Part shown: positions 10,698 through 19,204 of the stretch, piece after piece | How the letters are laid out: the number at the start of each line of letters is the position of its first letter | Position numbering within the stretch: position 1 is the stretch's first letter | DNA from: Cupriavidus sp. EM10 | Lineage (GTDB): Bacteria > Pseudomonadota > Gammaproteobacteria > Burkholderiales > Burkholderiaceae | Assembly (NCBI RefSeq): GCF_018729255.1 | Contig: NZ_CP076063.1 | Coordinates: 62,001-126,000 of the forward strand | DNA length: 64,000 nucleotides | Direction of reading: 5' to 3' | Notes under the pieces: generated by a model | Seen by the model: the letters and a program-made list of their open reading frames with translations, nothing else | Database searches by the model: none | Told to the model about the DNA's origin: nothing | Translations under genes and position numbers: made by a program

Positions 10698-11258
10698 TTA
10701 GCGAACGGTGCGGCGACGACGCAGGCGCCATGCCATCGCAATCACGAACAGCACCACCAGAACAGCCGCGCCGACCTTTACAACGGGGCTCGCGTGCCAG
10801 TGGCCATGCGTATCACCGCGCTGTGCAACGCGCAGCTTGCCTTCGATCAGGTCCGTGTCGTTGCCGGTGACCAGTGTGAACACCAGCGCGTGGTCTCCCG
10901 GCTGTCGTAGCGCGGCCAGTAGCGTTGGGCCGGTAAAGGAGAAGCTGCCGACATCGGCGTTCAGCTTCCCCTGCGCCTTCAGCGGGCCGAATTCGACCTC
11001 CAATGTTCCTGTGGTGACCGGTTCGTTGGTCTCATAGCGATCGACGAGAACGGAGAATTCGCCGTCCTGCAGCGTGCCGACGAGTTCGAAACTCTCGGTG
11101 TTGGCTTCGATGACCGGGCGCGAGGCAGCCCCGGCTGCCGTAGCCCCGGGTGCGTCGAGGTGTTCGCCGTTGGGCCCGTGGGCGCCTGGCGCAGCGTGTG
11201 CGGCCGGCAAGGTCAGGGCCACGCAGAGCCAGAGGGATGACATCAGCAGTCGGATCAT
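10698..11258 (-). CDS. Periplasmic membrane-anchored protein of the RND operon
   Basis: A 186-aa protein with an N-terminal signal peptide (MIRLLMSSLWLCVALTLPAA) and one C-terminal transmembrane helix (VVKVGAAVLVVLFVIAMAW) followed by a basic tail. The body is beta-rich (ESFELVGTLQDGEFSVLVDR). It is thus a periplasmic domain tethered to the inner membrane. After the signal peptide it carries GAHGPNGEHLDAPGA, almost identical to the N-terminus of the fusion protein. It starts within 4 bp of the CzcC-like stop (ATGA overlap). The function is unknown; metal binding or adaptor help is inferred. Confidence 0.75.
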   Translation of the reverse strand: MIRLLMSSLWLCVALTLPAAHAAPGAHGPNGEHLDAPGATAAGAASRPVIEANTESFELVGTLQDGEFSVLVDRYETNEPVTTGTLEVEFGPLKAQGKLNADVGSFSFTGPTLLAALRQPGDHALVFTLVTGNDTDLIEGKLRVAQRGDTHGHWHASPVVKVGAAVLVVLFVIAMAWRLRRRRTVR

Positions 11259-12460
11259 GGCAGCACTCCCAGTGCCTGGTTCATGTTGGCAATGGCGAAG
11301 CCGCGCCGCGCGCGGACGCGGGCCAGTTCGACTTCGGCATCCAGTGCCTGGTTTTGCGCGCGCAGGACTTCGGGCAGGCCGATCTCGCCGGCATTGAAGG
11401 TCTTGCGCAGAAGGGTGGCGCGTTCGGTCAGCGTGGCGCTGCGCTGCGTGACGAGCGCAAGCTGCTGCTCGGCCAGCGCAAGCGTCTGCTGCGCGGTATC
11501 GATTTCGGATTGCACGACACGCTCGGCACGGTCCCGCTCCGCGCGTGCGGTCATCAGTTCGGTTTGCGCGGCCGTTTCACGGGGCAGGTTGCGCGCATCG
11601 GTGGCGAACGGAAAACGCACGTAGACACCGACAGTCTGGTCGCTGGGCAGGCCGCCGCCGGCCGAATCGCGACGATAGGTCACGCCAACCTCGGGCGCGT
11701 CGCGCCGGGATTTCTGGAGATAGCCGATCTGACGTTCTCCGCGCTCGACGGCCCGCAGCGCGGCGTCGAGACGGGGATGCGGGGCACCGGCGATGACCGG
11801 CGCCGGCAGTTCGTCATAGCGCAGCGGCAGTGCTTGCACACCGGACGTCTGCATCAGCCGCGCGCGCATCTCGATGACGCGCGCCTCGCTTTCCGTCATC
11901 AGGGCACGGTTCGCCAGCAGATCCTGTTCGGCGAACAACAGGTCGGTGCGGGCCAGATCGCCAGCGGTGACGCGTCGCTGCACGTCGTCGCGCAACGATA
12001 ATGCGACGGCCGTGCGGCGGCGCAGCACCTCGTTCTCTGATTCGGCTGCCGCGAGTTGCCAGACCCGTTCGCGCAATTCGGCAGCGACGGCGAGTTGGCC
12101 GAGCATCGTCGAGGATTCCGCCTCGGCAGCCTGCGCGTCGGCCAGTGCGCCCCGCGCGCTGCGCTGACCCGGCATCCAGATCGGCACGCCGAGCGCGACT
12201 TCACTCTCGCGAATGCCGCGCCGATCCGTCCACTGGTCGCCGCGGTGGCGCAGATCGATAGAGGGCGAACCCGCGATCAGCGAGTTGGCCTGGACACGGC
12301 TGGCAGCGGCTTCCTGCCGACGACCTGCCGTGGTCTGCATGGCGACGGAACGCTCCCATGCGACCTCGAACAATGCGTGCAGATCCGTGGCCGGTGTCTG
12401 CGCGCATGCGTCGGCCAGCATCGCGAACGATGCGGCCATCCATACGAAAAACTTCTGCAT
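11255..12460 (-). CDS. RND efflux outer-membrane channel (CzcC/TolC family)
   Basis: Outer-membrane efflux protein of 401 aa with a signal peptide (MQKFFVWMAASFAMLADACA) and long coiled-coil helices rich in Ala, Glu, Arg and Leu. Examples are EAESSTMLGQLAVAAELRER and RVVQSEIDTAQQTLALAEQQ. The C-terminal segment FNAGEIGLPEVLRAQNQALD is a classic outer-membrane-factor motif. It completes the tripartite pump with the fusion protein and RND genes downstream, and it overlaps the following gene by 4 bp. Confidence 0.86.
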   Translation of the reverse strand: MQKFFVWMAASFAMLADACAQTPATDLHALFEVAWERSVAMQTTAGRRQEAAASRVQANSLIAGSPSIDLRHRGDQWTDRRGIRESEVALGVPIWMPGQRSARGALADAQAAEAESSTMLGQLAVAAELRERVWQLAAAESENEVLRRRTAVALSLRDDVQRRVTAGDLARTDLLFAEQDLLANRALMTESEARVIEMRARLMQTSGVQALPLRYDELPAPVIAGAPHPRLDAALRAVERGERQIGYLQKSRRDAPEVGVTYRRDSAGGGLPSDQTVGVYVRFPFATDARNLPRETAAQTELMTARAERDRAERVVQSEIDTAQQTLALAEQQLALVTQRSATLTERATLLRKTFNAGEIGLPEVLRAQNQALDAEVELARVRARRGFAIANMNQALGVLP

Positions 12461-12553
12461 GACTTCCCCAAACGCTTATGGCTCGACAAGCGTCACGGCG
12501 GGGCACCGTGTCACGTCAGGACACGGCGAGCAGGAAAGGACAGGGCCCCGCCG

Positions 12554-12916
12554 TCAGGCGGGCGCGTGAGGGGGACGTAAAGGGGGGCCGGAGGCGACGG
12601 CGGGCACGGTGCGTGGTGCAAAGGCCGGCACAACGTGCGTCATGTCGAGCAGGAGCGGCGAGGCCGTCGATGGCAGGGCGCCGAGCAGGTTCGATAGCAG
12701 CTCGTATTCGAGCTGATGGCTGGCCGACAGAAACTCGTCGTCCACGTCCATGCCGTCTTCGTCGTGGTGGTGATGCGGGATGTGTTCGGCGTGCGCGGCC
12801 AGATGCTCGATCGTATCTTCCGCCTCGGACGTCGCATGCGCGAAATGTCGCTCCGCTGCAGCCATTGCGTGCAGCGGGAGAATCAGCATCATGAGAATGG
12901 CAATGATTCGCGACAT
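12554..12916 (-). CDS. CzcI-like small exported His-rich protein
   Basis: A 120-aa protein, first gene of the efflux operon, 93 bp before the CzcC-like gene. The chosen start gives a signal peptide (MSRIIAILMMLILPLHAMAA). The mature N-terminus is rich in potential metal ligands (HFAHATSE, then HLAAHAEHIPHHHHDEDGMD). Size, position and the MLILPL leader recall CzcI, the small periplasmic protein found in front of czcC in Cupriavidus; that match is by pattern and position only. It may sense or buffer periplasmic metal. Confidence 0.65.
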   Translation of the reverse strand: MSRIIAILMMLILPLHAMAAAERHFAHATSEAEDTIEHLAAHAEHIPHHHHDEDGMDVDDEFLSASHQLEYELLSNLLGALPSTASPLLLDMTHVVPAFAPRTVPAVASGPPLRPPHAPA

Positions 12917-12984
12917 GGCGCGGCATTCTACAGGACTGGTGGCCCGGGTGGCGGATGTCCCCGGCCGACGCAATGGAATGAAAA

Positions 12985-13010
12985 AGAGCCTCGATGGGGA
13001 TCGAGGCTCG
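12985..13010 (-). terminator. Rho-independent terminator after the porin gene
   Basis: Perfect 10-bp stem (GAGCCTCGAT / ATCGAGGCTC) with a four-base loop, followed on the minus strand by a run of T (AAAAA on the plus strand). It lies between the porin stop and the RND operon and insulates the two. Confidence 0.8.
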
Positions 13011-13064
13011 AAAACTCTCTTGGGTTGAGCAAGGGAGTGTCGATGCTTTACGCAGATGTGGCGG

Positions 13065-14147
13065 TCAGAACTTGTGGCGAATGCCCATCACCACGCCGGT
13101 CTGGTCCTTGCCTGGCACCACGTTGGTCGGGCTGCCGGTCGTCGAGTTGAATCCGTTCATGCCCAGTTGGGAATTGCCACGGTTCAGTGCGTAGCCAACG
13201 TTCATGTACACGTCAGTTCGTTTCGAGAACGCGTAGTCAGCGGAGGCAACGAACATGATCGGATCGGCGCTGGAATTGCGCGTGTCAGTGTAGTACGCCG
13301 CACCAGTCAGCGTGAGCGCCGGGCTCATCGAGTAACGCAGTCCGGCCCAGTAGAGGTTCGAGCCATTGTTCGGCAACGTGCCGACGTTGCCGTTGTACCA
13401 GCGGTAGCCCACGAATGCGCGGGCCGGACCGAAGGCGTAGCTCGCGCCGATCAGCGCACGGCGGTCCGTGCGGTCTGCGGTGGCAACGGTGGTGCCCTGG
13501 AACTCGTCATAGGCGGCGCCGACCATCAGCGCACCCGCTTCATACAGCAGCGAGGCGCCGAGATTGCGGTCGACCTTGTAGTTGCCCGGCACTTCGCCGG
13601 CGCCGGTGCGGCCCGTGCTGTACAGCGCAGTGGCCGTCAGGCCGCCGAACTTGCCACGATACTTGACGGCGTTGTCGGCACGGCCGGCCAATACGTCATC
13701 GCTCTTGTACAGCGAGTAACGCGGTGCAAAGCCCATCGGGTCCAGTTGCAGGCCGGTGTCATAGGTCGGCGTGGTCTGGCGGCCCAATGTCAGGGTGCCG
13801 TACTTGCTGCCGAGTCCGACAAACGCGCCGCGATCGAACAGGCGGCTGCTGTTGTTCTGCGCGCCAGTATCGAAAGCAATGCCGCTTTCCAGTTCGAAGA
13901 TGGCCTTCAATCCGCCGCCGAGGTCTTCCACGCCGCGAATGCCCCAGCGGGACGTCGACATGTTGCCAGAGGTCATGCGCACCTGGCTGGAGCCACCCGA
14001 AGCGGACGGCACGTTGCTGAGGTACTCGATACCCGCATCGGCCACGCCATAGAGCGTGACGCTGGATTGTGCGTGGACGGTACCGGCCAGCAAGCCTGCA
14101 GCCGCTGCAGCGATGGCATAACGAACGGGGGCGTGACGAAATGTCAT
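13065..14147 (-). CDS. Gram-negative porin, Burkholderia/Neisseria type
   Basis: Outer-membrane trimeric general porin of 360 aa. After a signal peptide ending VHAQ it begins SSVTLYGVADAGIEYLSN, the typical start of this family, and it contains WGIRGVEDLGGGLKAIFELE and FDRGAFVGLGSKYGTLTLGR (constriction-loop region). It ends TGVVMGIRHKF with the terminal Phe needed for outer-membrane insertion. The start at 14147 follows a leader typical of porins (MTFRHAPVRYAIAAAAAGLL). It is transcribed alone, with its own terminator. Confidence 0.92.
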   Translation of the reverse strand: MTFRHAPVRYAIAAAAAGLLAGTVHAQSSVTLYGVADAGIEYLSNVPSASGGSSQVRMTSGNMSTSRWGIRGVEDLGGGLKAIFELESGIAFDTGAQNNSSRLFDRGAFVGLGSKYGTLTLGRQTTPTYDTGLQLDPMGFAPRYSLYKSDDVLAGRADNAVKYRGKFGGLTATALYSTGRTGAGEVPGNYKVDRNLGASLLYEAGALMVGAAYDEFQGTTVATADRTDRRALIGASYAFGPARAFVGYRWYNGNVGTLPNNGSNLYWAGLRYSMSPALTLTGAAYYTDTRNSSADPIMFVASADYAFSKRTDVYMNVGYALNRGNSQLGMNGFNSTTGSPTNVVPGKDQTGVVMGIRHKF

Positions 14148-14280
14148 TGTCTCTCCTCAATGAAAGCGTTCTTTTCGCTTGTGAATCGAGGCGCGAGTAT
14201 AGAAATCGTCAAATTGCGATCTGATGGCGAATGCATTACAGGAATGACGCTGTCGTCACGTTGCGACATTCGCTTCAAGC

Positions 14281-14310
14281 AAACGGGCCGCACAGAGGCG
14301 GCCCGTTTGT
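14281..14310 (-). terminator. Rho-independent terminator after the small DPYTDG protein
   Basis: Stem AAACGGGCCG / CGGCCCGTTT with an 8-10 base loop, just 20 bp after the stop at 14330 on the minus strand. Confidence 0.7.
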
Positions 14311-14329
14311 AATGAAAGAGGATGAACGA

Positions 14330-14545
14330 CTAGCGAGCCGCGCCGTCTGCCGAGCGTGCGCCATCGGTATAGACATCGCGTTCGGCAATGCGGCCGCCGT
14401 CGGTGTAGGGATCGCGCGGTCGGTGGATTTGTCCCTGCATTTCGTACGATGCGTCGATCACGATGGGCGTCTGCGCGGCATTGGCAGTGGCGGTGATCGC
14501 GAGAAGGAAAGTACCGGCGGCGAGCTTGGCGAGAGAGGGCTTCAT
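14330..14545 (-). CDS. Small exported protein with DPYTDG/DVYTDGA repeats
   Basis: A 71-aa protein whose start at 14545 gives a clear signal peptide (MKPSLAKLAAGTFLLAITAT, cleaved near ANA). The mature part is about 48 residues and carries two related motifs, RDPYTDGGR and RDVYTDGAR. Similar short repeats occur in small exported proteins of unknown role in Cupriavidus, from memory and not checked. A terminator follows directly. The upstream stretch 14546-15200 holds only weak, conflicting ORFs with no ribosome site or recognisable product. Confidence 0.65.
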   Translation of the reverse strand: MKPSLAKLAAGTFLLAITATANAAQTPIVIDASYEMQGQIHRPRDPYTDGGRIAERDVYTDGARSADGAAR

Positions 14546-15200
14546 GGCAGTTCTCAGGAGTTGAATGTTGTTGTGATAAAGCCCGGTCGAGTCTACGGAT
14601 GCCACATGTAGGGCGAATTGCGTACCCATTACACGTTGGTCATGGATGCGGCCGACGCAGCCATTACCAATCTCCACGCGTAGGGTGACGAGTCCTGTCG
14701 ATCGATACAGATGTAATCCACCGGCAATCTTTCTTGGGCGCGGTCTGGATAGACTTCCGCATCCCGGCGTGATCTGCCGTGTTGATCGGAGATGGTATGG
14801 ACTGGAGCGCCCCCCGGCTTGAACATGACATCGCCCGACACCGATGACGCGAATCGGGCGGCCAGCGCGCATGCCATTGCGGCAGCGCGACTTGGCCTGT
14901 CTTTGGCGGACTATCTCCGGCTTGGAGAAAATCTCCGTGTTCGTTCGATATTGACACCTCACAACCGCGCCGCCCGACCGTTGCCTGCGCGACGATCAAG
15001 TAATGATCTAGTAGTACTGGAGGCGTGCCTGCGCGTCGAGGCGGGTGGTGTCTTCGGGTGCTTCCCGATCTCACTTCGGGCGGATGAGTGAGTTATCGTG
15101 TATCAGAACTCCTGGGCAGCCTAATGGCTGCTTAAGGCAAATGGGGACATTGGCGATCCAGGTACTGAGAGACCGCTTCTGGCCGGACTCGGCCGCCGGG

Positions 15201-15290
15201 CTAGCTGGGACGGGGCTCGCCTTGGCGCCAGCGCTCCCACATGAGTGCCTTCTGAGTCTCGGTGTAGTAGATTCGCCGTCTTTGTTTCAT
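15201..15290 (-). pseudogene. IS30-family transposase N-terminal remnant
   Basis: Twenty-nine codons, starting MKQRRRIYYTETQKALMWER and ending at a TAG, match the N-terminal helix-turn-helix start of IS30-family transposases common in Cupriavidus and Ralstonia. The rest of the about 330-aa enzyme is missing, so this is a relic. An IS30-type end-like sequence lies just upstream at 15325-15354. Confidence 0.6.
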
Positions 15291-15324
15291 TTGCAGCACC
15301 CCTCAGGCTTGCAAAGCCCTTAGT

Positions 15325-15354
15325 GTGTTGCATCGACCGGTTGAATCCGCAACC
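15325..15354. repeat. IS30-end-like repeat, copy 1
   Basis: Sequence starting GTGTTGCATCGACCGGTTGA. It resembles the terminal repeats of IS30-family elements and matches about two thirds of positions in 16141-16170 in the same orientation. The two copies flank the unknown gene 15498-16115. Confidence 0.4.
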
Positions 15355-15497
15355 CTTAGCGGTCGGTCAGATCGCTCGGAAGAGGACATTCCCATGATGT
15401 CTGCGAGGGCAACTCCGAATGCGACAAATAGCGAAGAGAATGCGCTTCTTGTAGCATAGGAACACTTTCCGACCCCGCAGTGTGCTGAGAAATGTAA

Positions 15498-16115
15498 ATG
15501 GGATACTTGATAAGCGCACATCTCACTAAAAAGCGCCCGGATGAGGCAACGCTCCGATCGTTGCTGCCGCCCTCTATGGGCTTCACTATTTTTTACAATG
15601 AGTCCGCTTGCGTCTATGGTATTGATCTATTTGATTTAACAAAGCCGCCAGCCTTCCCCTTTACCCACCTTGTACCTTCAAGAGACCTTCCCTTAGATCT
15701 TGGAGCCCACCTAAGCTCTGTAGCCGTAGCTTATGAAGTGGCGCGGTTAGAAGGATTCGCTAATGGAATTAAACGCGCCTACATCAACCTCGCCGAGCGG
15801 CTATCGGCCGGGCTGGAGCAGGACGTCTTGTCCATTTGTGCAGATGATGATGGACTTGATTTCGCGTGCATCGCAGAAGCCGGGAAAGCCGTTTCGCTTA
15901 TCGCTGCCTGCGGCGATCGGGTATTGGTCTATACGAAAGGGGTGGAGCCGGAATTTAAGCTGGCGGATGACACGCATTTCCATGCAAACGCGTCGAGCCT
16001 TTTCGAGCGCTATGCGGAAGCCCCGTCGGAATCTGTTGGGTTGGGATCATGGGATTCACCAGTCGACTATGGTTTTCGTTTGACCCTTAAGACTCCCGGG
16101 GTACTGGACTACTAA
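15498..16115 (+). CDS. Hypothetical protein, 205 aa
   Basis: I do not recognise this protein. It is an acidic, soluble protein of 205 aa with no signal peptide, no membrane segment and no obvious catalytic motif. Segments such as VSLIAACGDRVLVYTKGVEP look like beta-strands of a compact domain. Codon use is less GC-biased than its neighbours and the gene is flanked by IS30-like debris, which suggests acquisition by transfer. An immunity or small accessory protein is possible but not supported by any motif. Confidence 0.5.
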   Translation: MGYLISAHLTKKRPDEATLRSLLPPSMGFTIFYNESACVYGIDLFDLTKPPAFPFTHLVPSRDLPLDLGAHLSSVAVAYEVARLEGFANGIKRAYINLAERLSAGLEQDVLSICADDDGLDFACIAEAGKAVSLIAACGDRVLVYTKGVEPEFKLADDTHFHANASSLFERYAEAPSESVGLGSWDSPVDYGFRLTLKTPGVLDY

Positions 16116-16140
16116 ATACCAGCTCGACGAATCCATCAAT

Positions 16141-16170
16141 GTGCTGCGACGTCCGATTGAGCCCACAGCC
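16141..16170. repeat. IS30-end-like repeat, copy 2
   Basis: Sequence starting GTGCTGCGACGTCCGATTGA, a diverged direct copy of 15325-15354. A second shared string, CCGCTTCTGGCCGG, occurs at 15173-15186 and 16235-16248, so the gene between them lies in a loose direct repeat. Confidence 0.35.
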
Positions 16171-16258
16171 GTAGGAGCATAGGAAGTGTAGCTCTAAGTG
16201 AAATTGCACACAATCCGAGCCGAATTCTCAACGGCCGCTTCTGGCCGGCTAGCGCCCC

Positions 16259-17239
16259 TCAACCGCCTACGCCACACGATACGCTGCACCGCACAATCGG
16301 CTGGGTGCCAAAGTCTGCCATAGAACAATAGGTCTTACCGGGCAATATTCTCCGTTTTCTGAAGTGACCCCTGGCAGCGGCCAGGGTCGCGCGCAGCATT
16401 TCGTCGAGCTGGGCGCGCTGGCTGGCGGTGACGGCCTTGAGCGCGCTCGCCTCGCCGACGGCGGTCTGGCGCGCGGCGCGCTCGCTGACCAGTTCTGCGT
16501 CCAGTCGTCCGCGCTCCTCCTCTAGCGCAGCGATGCGCCGCTCCGCGAACTTGAGTTGTGAGGCCAGTTGTGCGCGCTCGGCGCGCACCGCATCGCGCTG
16601 ATGGGCGGTTTCCTGCAGGAGTTGTTTCGACAGTGCCTCGTAGCGCGTCTGGATCGTGGCGATCGCCTCGGTGTGGGCGCGCTCGTCCGCCACGGCACGT
16701 TCCTGCACGGTCGCGAGTGCCGTCTCGAGTTCGCCACGACGTGCCGCCTGCTCGTCGGCCCGCGCGCTAGCCGTTGCCAGGGCCGCTCTGGCTTCGGCCA
16801 GTACGGTGTCGCGCGCGGCAAGCTGCCCGCGGACCTCACTGAGTTCCTGGCGCAGCAGTTCGACCCGCAGGTCGGCCTCGGCGCGGGCGGACTGCGCGGC
16901 CTCTGCGGTCTGTTGCGCCTCGCGCCGCAGACGCACCACATCGTCAAGCTGCACCGCGACCGCGGCTTGCCACAACGCGCGCATCGCTTCGGCGATCTCG
17001 GCGGGCAGCTCGGGCAGGGCCAGGTCGGCCAGGCCCGCGCGCACCACTTCGGCCTCGATGGCATTGAGCGTGCGCGACAGCGTCGCCGGGTCGCCGCCGC
17101 CGAGGCGGTCGCGCAGCTTGCGCACCGATACCACGCGTCGAAAGCGTGCGGCCGTAGGCGGCGCCGCGTCGCCGGCTTCGGTCAGCATGGCCAGCACGGT
17201 GGCGCGGATCTGGTCGGGCGTGGCGGCGAGGCGGGGCAT
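16259..17239 (-). CDS. KfrA-like DNA-binding coiled-coil protein
   Basis: An N-terminal KfrA-type DNA-binding domain (TPDQIRATVLAMLTEAG, then RKLRDRLGGGDPATLSRTLN) is followed by about 200 residues of alanine/arginine/glutamate-rich coiled coil. KfrA proteins are plasmid-encoded, autoregulated proteins linked to stable plasmid maintenance. A start at 17263 (GTG) is possible, but 17239 (ATG) begins closer to the domain. The last 30 residues (FRKRRILPGKTYCS...) do not look like coiled coil, so the C-terminus may be altered. An AT-rich palindromic stretch upstream could be its operator. Confidence 0.7.
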   Translation of the reverse strand: MPRLAATPDQIRATVLAMLTEAGDAAPPTAARFRRVVSVRKLRDRLGGGDPATLSRTLNAIEAEVVRAGLADLALPELPAEIAEAMRALWQAAVAVQLDDVVRLRREAQQTAEAAQSARAEADLRVELLRQELSEVRGQLAARDTVLAEARAALATASARADEQAARRGELETALATVQERAVADERAHTEAIATIQTRYEALSKQLLQETAHQRDAVRAERAQLASQLKFAERRIAALEEERGRLDAELVSERAARQTAVGEASALKAVTASQRAQLDEMLRATLAAARGHFRKRRILPGKTYCSMADFGTQPIVRCSVSCGVGG

Positions 17240-17270
17240 GGTGGCATCCAGGTGTAAAGTCACCCTATCT

Positions 17271-17290
17271 TACGTACATATATAACGTTA
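17271..17290. promoter_or_regulatory. AT-rich imperfect palindrome upstream of the KfrA-like gene
   Basis: TACGTACATATATAACGTTA lies about 30 bp before the start codon in otherwise GC-rich DNA. KfrA proteins repress their own promoters, so this is a candidate operator. The rest of 17291-17554 holds nothing recognisable. Confidence 0.35.
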
Positions 17291-17554
17291 GGAAAGCAAT
17301 TTAATAGTAATTTGAAATTACCGAAGACGGATAAATCTAATTATCTTGCCGAAACAGCGCGCCGCACGGGCTTGCCGGCACGCTACCGGGGGCTGAGAGG
17401 CCAATCTAGGTTCAGGGGACGGAGCAAAGGACCAGTCAGCAATGACTGATTTGACTGGGGTATCAGGCGAGCGCTGGCCGGAACCCCGCGTGGAGACTAG
17501 GGGCGGCTACCCCGGTAATGTGCAGGGAAATCAAAGGGACCCCTGCTCCAAATG

Positions 17555-17584
17555 AAAAGGCCTGGCAATGTGCCAGGCCTTTTT
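17555..17584 (-). terminator. Terminator after the HU gene
   Basis: Stem AAAAGGCCTGGCA / TGCCAGGCCTTTT with a short loop and flanking T-run, 19 bp past the HU stop codon. The flanking A and T runs make it usable in both directions. Confidence 0.85.
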
Positions 17585-17602
17585 GCTTGATAGGCAGCGG
17601 TA

Positions 17603-18025
17603 TTACAGAGCCGCGTCTTTCAGCTTCTTCAACGGACGGACCTTCACCTTCACCGAGGCCGGCTTCGCGGCGAACCATTGATCAGCGCCAGTGAAGGGGT
17701 TCCGGCCGAAGCGCTTCTTGGTCGCAGGCACCTGGATGGCCGACACCTTGAACAGTCCCGGGAACGTGAACTCACCGGCCCCCTTTTTGTGAATGGCGCT
17801 GGCGATGGTGTTCTCCAGATGGGCAAGCACCGTCTGAACGGTTTTCTTGTCCAACTCAGTCTGCGTCACCAGGTGGGCGAGCAGGCTCGACTTGTTGAAC
17901 GTATCCTTGATCGGCTTGGCCACGGGCGCGGCAGCTGCCTTCTTTGCTGCTGGTGCAGCCTTCTTCGCCGGCGCTGCCGGTTTCTTGGCCGCTGTCTTCG
18001 GGGCGGCCGTCTTCTTTGTTGCCAT
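17603..18025 (-). CDS. HU/IHF-family DNA-binding protein with histone H1-like N-terminal tail
   Basis: A 140-aa nucleoid protein. Residues 1-45 are a Lys/Ala/Pro-rich tail of the histone H1/eukaryotic type (MATKKTAAPKTAAKKPAAPA...). Residues about 48-140 are an HU fold (DTFNKSSLLAHLVTQTELDK; GAGEFTFPGLFKVSAIQVPA; KKRFGRNPFTG, the DNA-contacting arm). Such chimeras are known in beta-proteobacteria. The start at 18025 is preceded by AGGAGCTCC and begins the tail exactly. The gene has its own terminator. Confidence 0.88.
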   Translation of the reverse strand: MATKKTAAPKTAAKKPAAPAKKAAPAAKKAAAAPVAKPIKDTFNKSSLLAHLVTQTELDKKTVQTVLAHLENTIASAIHKKGAGEFTFPGLFKVSAIQVPATKKRFGRNPFTGADQWFAAKPASVKVKVRPLKKLKDAAL

Positions 18026-18107
18026 GGAGCTCCTGTTTCGAAATGTCGGCATCTGGCCGGACCGAAATAGCTTAGCGAGAAGGCCGCGTTTCGTGCAATA
18101 GGAATTG

Positions 18108-19165
18108 CTAGTCTGCGGCCTTTGCTGCGGCCTCGTAGCGCCGGCGTTTGTGCTGATTCTTTGGCGCGATGGTGTTGAGAATCGCGCATGACGGGCACCA
18201 GTGGCCAGCCTTTACCCCGGACGGGGTTGCGTCCCATACGTGGCCACGATGGCATTCCCACTTGAGCTTCGCTTTGCCGGTGCGGTAGGTTTCGGAGAGA
18301 CATTTGCCGCCGCGCTCCCGTGCCACGGCGTGCATGGCTTCGATGCCCAGCTTTTGTCCCTCGTTGCGGCAACGCCGGCACCAGCCTCCCTGGAGGACGT
18401 TGTTGCCGAGTGCATCCCATTCGTGGCCAGCCTTGCAGAGGAACCGGTAGGTCGCGGCCGTTCCATGATAGGCGGTGCTCAAACATCGGCCGCCTTGCTC
18501 GTGAGCGGCCTTCTGTATGCGCGCTAAGCCCTCGGCATCGGTACGCCTTTCCCCAAGTCTGGCATCCGTGCATGCTCGGCACCAGTTCCCCTGTTTGAGA
18601 ACCTTGTAGCCCATCGCTTCCCACCGGTGGCCGGCCGCGCATTCGAACGGGTAATGATCGCGACCAGTCTTCCACACGGCTGCAAAGCACTTTCCACCGT
18701 GCTCGGCGGCCTTTCTGTGGAGGTCGATCAGACCGTACTTTGACGCTTTCGGTTGCGGGGTGGAAATCGTGGGCTTTCCAGCGCAACGAGGACACCAATA
18801 GCCCGCCAATACGCTTCGGCCCTCTGGCGTCCATTCATGGCCTTTTTCGCAGCGTATCCGGTGTATCGCTGCTCCACCCAAAATCCGCCGTCGTTCAGGC
18901 ACTGGCCGCCGCGTGCGGCCACGAGCTTGTGGAACTTCGCTGCGACGTTGGCGCGATTGCATTCAGGGCAACCGGAGGCCTTGTATAGGACGCCGTATGC
19001 GGCGCGCTCGAAGCGATGCCCACTGGCGCATTCAAGGAGAATCTTGGCACTGACGCTGTGCCATGTCGTCGCGTGACAGACGAAGCCTTGCAGTGTGGCG
19101 GCGGCGCGAAGCCTGGTAAGGGCGGCCGCCGCGCGCTGCGACGTTTTGGGACTGGCTTGTTTCAC
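18108..19165 (-). CDS. Zinc-ribbon repeat protein (five CxxGH...WCxxC units), frameshifted
   Basis: A protein of about 350 aa built from five similar units, each of the form C-x2-GH-x-W/F-x8-10-G-x-W/G-C-x2-C. Clear examples are CAAGHRW...GNWCRAC, CKAGHEW...GGWCRRC, CHRGHVW...GHWCPSC, CEKGHEW...GYWCPRC and CASGHRF...SGCPEC. Each can bind one zinc as a treble-clef or zinc-ribbon knuckle. The spacers start with AxxxGGKCLS-like text. The frame breaks near 18857 (RYT continues as RIRCEKGHEW after adding one C). No nuclease domain is visible. Similar repeats occur next to restriction-type or mobile genes, but the function is unknown. Confidence 0.65.
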
Positions 19166-19204
19166 TGTGCGACGCGATCAATCGATACTCAGACCTTCGG
19201 AATC

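Noticed and set aside
14546..15200. Several ORFs of about 100 aa on both strands
   Set aside because: No good ribosome site, no recognisable product and conflicting strands; treated as empty apart from the IS30 remnant.
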